Assembly (NCBI RefSeq): GCF_938028735.1
Contig: NZ_CALIMF010000032.1
Location: 1-37,106, forward strand
Reading direction: 5' to 3'
Origin: an uncultured Thermanaerothrix sp.
GTDB lineage: Bacteria; Chloroflexota; Anaerolineae; Anaerolineales; Anaerolineaceae
DNA: 37,106 nucleotides
This document shows positions 31,740 through 37,106 of the stretch, piece after piece (the first letter of the stretch is position 1; every line of letters begins with the position of its first letter). Position numbers and translations under genes: made by a program. The notes below the pieces were generated by a model. The model ran no database searches. It was not told the DNA's origin and saw only the letters and a list, made by a program, of their open reading frames with translations.

Positions 31740-32275
31740 AGGCCCTCCCGCTCCAGCCATCGCCGTAAGGCCATCAGGGCACGAAATTGAAGCACCTTCA
31801 CCGCGTTGATACTCTTACCCATTAGTGCGGCCGTTTCTTCCAGGGAACACTCTTGAGAGAAGCGCAAGGTCAGCACGTGTTGCTGTTCTGGCGTCAGATG
31901 ACGCATCGCCCGTTGCACGGCTTCCAACTGCTGGTGAGCCTCTAGAGCCTGTTCAGGATGAACTTGAGGATCAGGATGAGCACCATTCAACGATTGAACA
32001 GTATGGCGATATTGCTGACGCAGATGGTCCATCACCAAGTGATGGGCGGTGGTAAAACACCACGCCCGTATATTATCCCCGCGTATCCGCCTCGCTCGTA
32101 AGGCCTCAAGGAAGCGCAGAAACACCTCGGCGGTCAGGTCTTCGCTCAGCGGGCCATCCCCCAAACGGTAGGCAATGTAGCGATAGACGGCCGGATACAG
32201 GAGATCATGCAAAGCAGCTAGGGCTTCTGCATCCAGGGCACGCGCACGGGATATTAAATCGCTAAAGTCATCCAT
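31736..32275 (-). CDS. ECF-type RNA polymerase sigma factor
   Basis: A 179-residue sigma-70 family protein. Region 2 (about 20-90) includes LLYPAVYRYIAYRLGD, LTAEVFLRFLEAL and AWCFTTAHHLVMDHLRQQYR; region 4 (about 120-175) includes LTPEQQHVLTLRFSQECSLEE and MGKSINAVKVLQFRALMALR. Regions 1 and 3 are missing, as in ECF sigma factors. The start is placed at ATG 32275 from family length. The only strong ribosome-binding sequence, AAGGAGG, is about 25 nt upstream, so a TTG at 32290 may be used instead. It overlaps the anti-sigma gene by 4 bp. Confidence 0.9.
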   Translation of the reverse strand: MDDFSDLISRARALDAEALAALHDLLYPAVYRYIAYRLGDGPLSEDLTAEVFLRFLEALRARRIRGDNIRAWCFTTAHHLVMDHLRQQYRHTVQSLNGAHPDPQVHPEQALEAHQQLEAVQRAMRHLTPEQQHVLTLRFSQECSLEETAALMGKSINAVKVLQFRALMALRRWLEREGL

Positions 32276-32313
32276 CCCGGCCAGGGCCAAAAAGGGTCGT
32301 TTCCTCCTTCCCC

Positions 32314-32319
32314 AGTATA
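32314..32319 (-). promoter_or_regulatory. -10-like box for the sigma operon
   Basis: TATACT on the minus strand lies 38 bp before the ATG at 32275. No -35 consensus was found. The operon may also be read from the upstream lipoprotein promoter or be autoregulated by its own sigma factor. Confidence 0.35.
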
Positions 32320-32342
32320 CCCCATCCCGCGCCGGGAGGAGT

Positions 32343-32409
32343 GGTCCCTGCCTGTGGCCTTCCCTATGCCGAGAAGGCACCCAAGGATAACCAATACCGG
32401 ACAGGGACC
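32343..32409. other. Nested inverted repeats between sigma and lipoprotein genes
   Basis: GGTCCCTG (32343-32350) pairs with CAGGGACC (32402-32409), enclosing a second stem GCCTTC (32357-32362) with GAAGGC (32373-32378). The element sits in the 164-bp gap between the lipoprotein and the sigma factor genes. No T-run follows on either strand. It may be a transcript-attenuating or processing structure. Confidence 0.4.
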
Positions 32410-32439
32410 CTACCATCGCGCTCATTCCATCAAAGCCTT

Positions 32440-33609
32440 TTAGTCCTTATCCCCGCGGCCATCATCGCTTTTTCTGTCATGATCGTTGCCTTCAGAACGA
32501 CCACGGGAGTGAGCACCACTCGGTGAACTGGACTCATAATCATCGTCACGACCCGGTGTAGCGCGGAAATCCAGGCGTCCGCTCCCGCTTTCCTTCACCC
32601 TGATCTGGGTCGCCAGGTAGGTGCCATCGCTCTGAACCAGGGCTTTGACCTCCACCTGGCTGCCCACCCCTGGGTTGCCCTTAAGTGTGGTGTATGCATC
32701 CACATTCACAGTGACACCGCTGATCACCCATGTGGTGCCATCAATGCTCTCTACCGTACCATAAAACTTGAAGTTGCGAGCCTGAGGGGCTGTTTCAGCC
32801 GTGGGGAAAGAACGGATCTTCTCAATCTCACGGGCCACGTATCCACTCTGACTTGGCATGGCATGCACCTTGACCAGGTCACCCACTTGAGGGTTGCCTT
32901 TGAACTCGGTTTGAGCGGTCACTTGCACAGTCTGCTCACCAATAACCCACACCCCATCGGCAATTTGAACAACGACTCCGAACCATTCGACTTCGTCTTC
33001 CTCGGAAACAGCCGGGGTTGGCTGGGGTGAGGGCTGCCTCTCGTCGCCTTCCCGGCTGATCTTGTAGGCCACTAGGTTGCCCGCACTCACCACGCCTTCT
33101 ACCTCCACCAGACTGCCCACCGCGATGCCAACTTCAATTTGGGTCTGCGCTGTGACCTGGACGATCTCGCCAGAGATGACCCATGTGGTCTCAGAGATAC
33201 TTTCCACAATACCGTAGAACTTGAACTCACTCTCGTCTGGCATCTTGTCCAAACGGGTTACTTCAACTGCATAACGGCTACCATCTGGCAACAGTACCGC
33301 TTTCACCGCAACTGCTTCACCAGTCTGTAACCCTTGCGGCAACAAAGATTGAGCATCTATGCGAAATGTGAGCCCGTCAACAACCAAAGAATCGGAACTC
33401 AGACTGTCCACCGTGCCTTTGAAGGTCACTACTCCCAGTGTAGGCACATGGGTGGGGGTGACTTCCGATTCCAGGGATGGAGTGGGACGGCTAAGGGCCT
33501 GAAGCGCACCAAAGGCCGCGTTCGCATCCAGCGTTGTGCAACCGGCCAGCACTAGTAGGAGCCAACCGCTCACCAACACCGAGAACCTTCGCCAGGGGAT
33601 CGTTTTCAT
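32440..33609 (-). CDS. Lipoprotein with four DUF5666-like repeats
   Basis: A 389-residue exported protein. The N-terminus has positive residues, a hydrophobic run and the lipobox LAGC with C24, so it should be lipidated and anchored outside the membrane. After a proline/threonine linker come four repeats of about 60 residues (61-121, 129-186, 207-265, 280-339), each built on the scheme F-x-G-x-V, W-V-I-x-G, V-x-V-T/D-A-x-T, V-G-x-x-V-x-V. The DUF5666 family is a small beta-barrel of unknown function. The tail (350-389) is charged, rich in S, D, G and R. A GAGGAGG ribosome-binding site precedes the ATG. The relation to the sigma/anti-sigma pair is suggested by strand, position and shared modules. 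Confidence 0.85.
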   Translation of the reverse strand: MKTIPWRRFSVLVSGWLLLVLAGCTTLDANAAFGALQALSRPTPSLESEVTPTHVPTLGVVTFKGTVDSLSSDSLVVDGLTFRIDAQSLLPQGLQTGEAVAVKAVLLPDGSRYAVEVTRLDKMPDESEFKFYGIVESISETTWVISGEIVQVTAQTQIEVGIAVGSLVEVEGVVSAGNLVAYKISREGDERQPSPQPTPAVSEEDEVEWFGVVVQIADGVWVIGEQTVQVTAQTEFKGNPQVGDLVKVHAMPSQSGYVAREIEKIRSFPTAETAPQARNFKFYGTVESIDGTTWVISGVTVNVDAYTTLKGNPGVGSQVEVKALVQSDGTYLATQIRVKESGSGRLDFRATPGRDDDYESSSPSGAHSRGRSEGNDHDRKSDDGRGDKD

Positions 33610-33685
33610 CCTGTCTTCCTCCTCAAGCAGAGTTATGGGGTATTTTCATAAGATAAGTCGTCTATCGGACGGAAAAGTTACGGTT

Positions 33686-33717
33686 AAAAAGTTTGCGCGG
33701 CAACTTTGCCGCGCAAA
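33686..33717 (-). terminator. Rho-independent terminator after tRNA-Val
   Basis: Perfect 12-bp inverted repeat (33692-33703 with 33706-33717; TTTGCGCGGCAA and complement), followed on the minus strand by C and five T. It lies 33 nt downstream of tRNA-Val and also isolates the lipoprotein gene. Confidence 0.85.
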
Positions 33718-33749
33718 AGGTGGGGGATGGAGGGGTGGATTGGGGGAGG

Positions 33750-33823
33750 TGGGCGGTATAGGACTCGAACCTACGACCTCCGCGATGTCAACGCGACGCT
33801 CTAACCAACTGAGCTAACCGCCC
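33750..33823 (-). tRNA. tRNA-Val (anticodon GAC)
   Basis: Minus-strand cloverleaf: acceptor GGGCGGT with ACCGCCC, discriminator A, D-arm GCTC AGTTGGTTA GAGC, anticodon arm TCGCG TTGACAT CGCGG with anticodon GAC (reads GUC and GUU), T-arm GTAGG TTCGAGT CCTAT. CCA is not encoded. It is flanked by its own promoter and terminator. Confidence 0.96.
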
Positions 33824-33835
33824 AAGCGCTTTTTT

Positions 33836-33864
33836 ATTATACTCAGACGTGGGCAAAAAGACAA
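33836..33864 (-). promoter_or_regulatory. Promoter of tRNA-Val
   Basis: TTGTCT (33864-33859) and TATAAT (33841-33836) with a 17-bp spacer on the minus strand, 12 nt before the tRNA 5' end. Confidence 0.8.
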
Positions 33865-33929
33865 TATCCTGCACGTCCTTTCTCGTTCTCTGGCTGCACG
33901 TGGAGCGCTTCTCATAATAAAATAAACCC

Positions 33930-35528
33930 ATGCGTTCACAGTCATCATTTAGTTCCATAGTAGCCCTATCCTTTTTGTTCCCGGCGGTGTGCGGTGCAGG
34001 TCTCTTGCTCTATGCCATGCGTTGGGGGCCGTGGGTGTACAGCGATTCGGTGGCTTACATCCTCTCCGCCCGCAACTGGATAACCGGCCATGGGCTGGGA
34101 ATTTACAATCCCAGCGGGGAATTTGACCCCATGATGCCTCCTGGCTACCCCTGGCTGATCGGCGCACTACTCGCCCTAAATCTTGATCCCTTGAGAGCCC
34201 TCGCTACAGTAAACAGCCTGTGTTTCGCTTTGTGCGTGTTGATGCTGGGATGGGGTACATGGCATTTCTCGGGCTCTTGGGGGTGGGGGTGGACGACTGC
34301 CTTGCTGGTCCTGCTGGCGCCCGGGGTCATTATGGCTTTTGATGGGGCCATGAGTGAACCTCTCTACATGCTGTTAGCCCTGCTCAACCTCTTTCTCCTG
34401 GCTCTCTATACCCGCTCACCCCGTCCGGGGCTGGGAATTCTGGCTGCACTGTGTGCCGCTGGCGCCGGATTGATGCGCACCATTGGGCTGGTCAATTTAG
34501 CCGTAGGTGTTGTGGTCATCCTAATCGTGCACCGCCATTCGCTGCGCGAAGCAGCGCTCCGCGCTTCTGGGTATGCCCTGCTGGCCGGCACGTTACCTTT
34601 GGCTTGGCTCTTTCGGGAAACCCTACCCACACGCCCCTTTGTTCTGAGCTCAGCACTCCTGGCGCAGGCCAATGCTCTGCGTCAGGAGGTCACACGGGTG
34701 CTTCTCGAATGGATGCCCTTTTTCAAGATGTTACCAGCATCCTGGCTTAAATCACTGGCGGTGTTGGGCTTGGGCCTTTTGGCCGCCCTGGGCTTTGGAT
34801 GGACATGGAGACAAACCCGCAAGCAGAGAGAGCGTAAGTCGGACCTGTCGGGTGGGTTAACTTGGTGGGCTATCATGGCCCTCTATGCCCTAGGTTACCT
34901 GCTTTTTCTGGGATTGGCTTATCTCTTTTCTTCCCTGCAACCAGATATTGACACTCGCTTGCTAATGCCATGCTTCATTGCGCTGGCTACTATTATCCCT
35001 GGTGGTCTTTTTCTGGCCTTGCGAAGTCGCTCCAGTGCTCCTTATTGGCAGGGGTTACTCACTGCGGTTATTCTTCTTTCAACACTGGCATATTATTTGC
35101 CTGCAACTCTTTCTTACCTCAGCGCGCGTCACGCCACCGGCAGTGGTTACAGCGGCTTGCGCTGGCGGGAATCCGAAACACTGCGAGCAGTACGAGACCT
35201 TCCAGCCAATCTGCCATTTGTTTCTAATCAGACGGCAGCGGTACTTTTTTACACGCAACGCTATCCTTATGAAATAACGCGACTTATCCGGGCAGATCTT
35301 ACAACATCAGAGCAGCCTTTCGGGAGTGGCGAGAGTGAGGATGAAACGGTTTTCCGCACCCAGTGTGCTGCCCTGATCCTGTTCGAACCCGAATTCAGCC
35401 AGCAGATGCAGGCCCTCTATGATCACCAAGCCACCCACTACAGAGCTACCTTTACGGCCGGTCTGCGCCTCTACCGCCGCTTGAACGATGGAGCCATTTA
35501 CTTCCACCCTGCTTGCCCCAAGCCTTAA
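33930..35528 (+). CDS. GT-39/ArnT-like membrane glycosyltransferase (GT-C fold)
   Basis: A 532-residue polytopic protein with about 11-12 hydrophobic segments. The first external loop carries the acidic VYSDSVAYILSARNW (D39), and PPGYPWLIGALL (70-81) matches the PMT_2 pattern; both are catalytic or acceptor-site landmarks of PMT/ArnT-type transferases that use polyprenyl-phosphate sugars. The C-terminal soluble part (LRAVRDLPANLPFVSNQTAA onward) is short. It has no clear ribosome-binding site. A CATAAT at 33914-33919 lies 10 nt before the ATG, so the mRNA could have a very short leader; the -35 is poor. Sugar and acceptor are unknown. Confidence 0.82.
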   Translation: MRSQSSFSSIVALSFLFPAVCGAGLLLYAMRWGPWVYSDSVAYILSARNWITGHGLGIYNPSGEFDPMMPPGYPWLIGALLALNLDPLRALATVNSLCFALCVLMLGWGTWHFSGSWGWGWTTALLVLLAPGVIMAFDGAMSEPLYMLLALLNLFLLALYTRSPRPGLGILAALCAAGAGLMRTIGLVNLAVGVVVILIVHRHSLREAALRASGYALLAGTLPLAWLFRETLPTRPFVLSSALLAQANALRQEVTRVLLEWMPFFKMLPASWLKSLAVLGLGLLAALGFGWTWRQTRKQRERKSDLSGGLTWWAIMALYALGYLLFLGLAYLFSSLQPDIDTRLLMPCFIALATIIPGGLFLALRSRSSAPYWQGLLTAVILLSTLAYYLPATLSYLSARHATGSGYSGLRWRESETLRAVRDLPANLPFVSNQTAAVLFYTQRYPYEITRLIRADLTTSEQPFGSGESEDETVFRTQCAALILFEPEFSQQMQALYDHQATHYRATFTAGLRLYRRLNDGAIYFHPACPKP

Positions 35529-35671
35529 GATTGAGCTGTAGCCCTGAGCGCTCCACTAGCTTGAAGCTATTATCGGCTTGGCCATGGTTCACAAGGATCT
35601 GCCATCCGCCCGGCATATCTTGACAATATGGCCCTAGTCGAGACAGTTATATCATACCATGATCAGCGTTG

Positions 35672-36088
35672 ATGGGACGCAGAACCATCCAGAGGTTTGT
35701 GCACAGGACACCACCCGCGCCTCTCTATGCCGCCTACGCAACCCGTCGGCAATGGGAACATGGCAACGCGCCTATACTCGAATACAGATCGTGGTGGGTG
35801 CCATAAGTGAGTTGGGCGCTACTGGCCCACTTGACCTCGCCAATCAACTCCTATTACATGCGGCTGGAGGTAGCGTTCGGTACGAGGAGCATAGCGCTAC
35901 TGGCAAACAAGACCGGAGAAGAGACTATATGCAACACGTTCATTCAAGAGAGCAGGCGGTGCAAGAGGGGCTATACGTAACCATGCTTGGAGCGTCATCA
36001 TTTAGCGCTCGATAACAACACGCAAGCCAAAGCAGGCAACAGCTGGTGGCGACGATATGCAAGTCGCTGGTTGGGAGGAAGCAGTTGA
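35672..36088 (+). pseudogene. Decayed coding stretch of unknown origin
   Basis: The gap 35529-36148 has no convincing intact gene. One plus-strand frame from ATG 35672 reads as plausible protein across stops: FVHRTPPAPLYAAYATRRQW then EYRSWWVP, TAA at 35804-35806, then LLAHLTSPINSYYMRLEVAF and onward to TAA at 35978-35980 and TGA at 36086-36088. The alternative open frame 35659-36015 (118 codons) has no stop but has an unnatural composition (many H, C, R and A without pattern) and no ribosome-binding site. An 11-bp direct repeat, GCGCTACTGGC, occurs at 35816-35826 and 35894-35904. I recognise no family. Confidence 0.28.
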
Positions 36089-36148
36089 GAAAGAAGGTTT
36101 GAGATGGAGACCAAGGGTGAGCCTACAAGAAGTATTACCTAACGATGG

Positions 36149-37106
36149 CTAATTACTCAGCGGCAGTGCAATGTAGTATTCAAAACTGAGGATGGCATCT
36201 GAGGAAGAGGGGTCGGGAAAAGTCTCCGAAACATGAAGTATCCAACCCTCCGCGGGCTCAGGGACCGCAAAGATTAATTCCCGCTCCGCCGTTTCGCCTG
36301 GCTTTAGGAGGAGAATTCCAGCATAAGGATCGGGGCCAACCGCGAAGAACTCTTGCAGGTTCTGCCTGGTCAGGGAGATCCTTGAATCACAATTTGCTGG
36401 ACCAACGCATTGGGCCTGCAAGCGAACCCTAATTTGTCCTTGGCTCACCTCATACCACGTCCCCTGTACCATCATCTCCATCCCACCTTCGGTCCGCACC
36501 GGACGACCGGGCAGGAAAGGCCGCTCCGGTACCAACCCCTCTAGAGGAGCCGGGAAGAGCGGTAGTGGGATGAGGGCAACCAGTTGAGCCCCACCTCCAG
36601 GAATGAAGGGAACCAGTAAGGAACCCCCCTTTCGCAACGCCAGGAAACCCAGGTAGGCTGGTTTCATTGCCGAAGAAAAGACAAAGCGACACTGACCTTT
36701 CGCTCTCCAGCCTGGGGGTTCCTTTCCTTCCGTACCGCACAGGCTGCCATCTTCCTGCCGCGCCTCCACCAACGCTAATCCTTTAGAGGCGGGAGAAACT
36801 TTGGGATCCAACGCTAGTAGAACTGTGCTCATCCCTGCCTCTTCGGTCACGGTCAAGAATAAAGGGCTAAGAGACTTCTGTCTCTCGATCTGTTCCCAGG
36901 AGAGCCGTTCGAGCATCAGTTCTGCTATCACTAGATCACCCCAAAGAGTCACGCTTTGAACGGCGATCATATAAGAACCTACCCCAAAAGCGGTTCCAGG
37001 AGAAAGCCGGGGCGTCCGGTTCACTTCATATAGGGAGTGATAAAAGACAACCGATGTTGGGGTGGGCTCAGGCAGCAGAGTAGGCTCGGTTTGCAGGTGC
37101 CCTGGA
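36149..37106 (-). CDS. Exported protein of unknown function, N-terminus outside the window
   Basis: The frame is open from the right edge (37106) to TAG at 36149-36151, about 318 residues. A GTG at 37024 could be a start, but the frame continues upstream with LQTEPTLLPEPTPTSVVFYH, a Pro/Thr-rich linker of the type that follows a signal peptide or lipobox in this window's other exported proteins. The gene therefore most likely begins beyond the window. The rest is beta-rich, with one candidate disulfide (CVGPANC) and an ending LHVSETFPDPSSSDAILSFE. No known domain was recognised. No membrane helix is seen in the visible part. Confidence 0.7.
   Translation of the reverse strand, partial: PGHLQTEPTLLPEPTPTSVVFYHSLYEVNRTPRLSPGTAFGVGSYMIAVQSVTLWGDLVIAELMLERLSWEQIERQKSLSPLFLTVTEEAGMSTVLLALDPKVSPASKGLALVEARQEDGSLCGTEGKEPPGWRAKGQCRFVFSSAMKPAYLGFLALRKGGSLLVPFIPGGGAQLVALIPLPLFPAPLEGLVPERPFLPGRPVRTEGGMEMMVQGTWYEVSQGQIRVRLQAQCVGPANCDSRISLTRQNLQEFFAVGPDPYAGILLLKPGETAERELIFAVPEPAEGWILHVSETFPDPSSSDAILSFEYYIALPLSN

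Noticed and set aside
35659..36015. 118-codon open frame as a gene
   Set aside because: There is no ribosome-binding site and the composition is unnatural; another frame reads more like protein although broken by stops.
1..37106. CRISPR array, rRNA genes, complete insertion sequence or integrase
   Set aside because: No regularly spaced repeats, rRNA-like sequence or transposase/integrase motifs were recognised in reading the window.

Overview
The window looks like chromosomal DNA from a Chloroflexota bacterium, most likely an Anaerolineae-type lineage. This is inferred from gene content only: a complete 14-gene complex I operon, a PDZ plus multi-GAF membrane sensor kinase, an ECF sigma factor beside a DUF5667/DUF5666 membrane protein, and numerous GT-C-type membrane proteins. 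No 16S or other decisive taxonomic marker is present.

Layout. (1) 1-272: start of a prepilin peptidase gene on the minus strand, cut by the window edge. (2) About 295-3010: an accessory patch with a HigB/RelE-HigA toxin-antitoxin pair behind a near-consensus promoter, a decayed amidase-like fragment, a lone ribbon-helix-helix antitoxin, a VapBC pair behind a perfect 15-bp palindrome, and a 224-codon reading frame interrupted by two in-frame TAG codons. The patch lies directly beyond the 3' end of a tRNA-Arg(TCG) gene (3071-3144), the usual place for integrated elements. (3) 3171-17480, minus strand: nuoA to nuoN in canonical order, tightly packed, with a promoter at 17532-17560. (4) 17617-19488 minus: a polytopic GT-C-like membrane protein, divergent from (5) a plus-strand group at 19613-26884: CPBP intramembrane protease, DUF2207 membrane protein (overlapping by 4 bp), a NusG/RfaH-like protein, and a very large histidine kinase. 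(6) 26984-29738 minus: Sua5/TsaC, a phosphodiesterase/alkaline phosphatase superfamily protein and a DCC-family thiol oxidoreductase, from a probably leaderless promoter. (7) 30001-30519 plus: a HIT hydrolase. (8) 30516-33609 minus: ECF sigma factor, translationally coupled membrane-anchored putative anti-sigma factor, and a lipoprotein with four DUF5666-like repeats. (9) tRNA-Val(GAC) with its own promoter and terminator at 33686-33864. (10) A plus-strand GT-39/ArnT-like glycosyltransferase, a decayed stretch, and the 3' part of a minus-strand gene for an apparently exported protein of unknown function that runs off the window.

How the genes work together. The nuo genes encode the proton-pumping NADH:quinone oxidoreductase: peripheral arm NuoB-G and I, membrane arm NuoA, H and J-N. 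The observation I rate highest is in region 8. The periplasmic part of the putative anti-sigma factor carries modules that resemble the four repeats of the neighbouring lipoprotein. The three genes could therefore form an envelope-sensing unit in which lipoprotein and anti-sigma factor share a ligand or pair with each other. The NusG-like gene followed by the PDZ/4xGAF kinase, and the gene with two amber codons beside the tRNA, are the other unusual elements.
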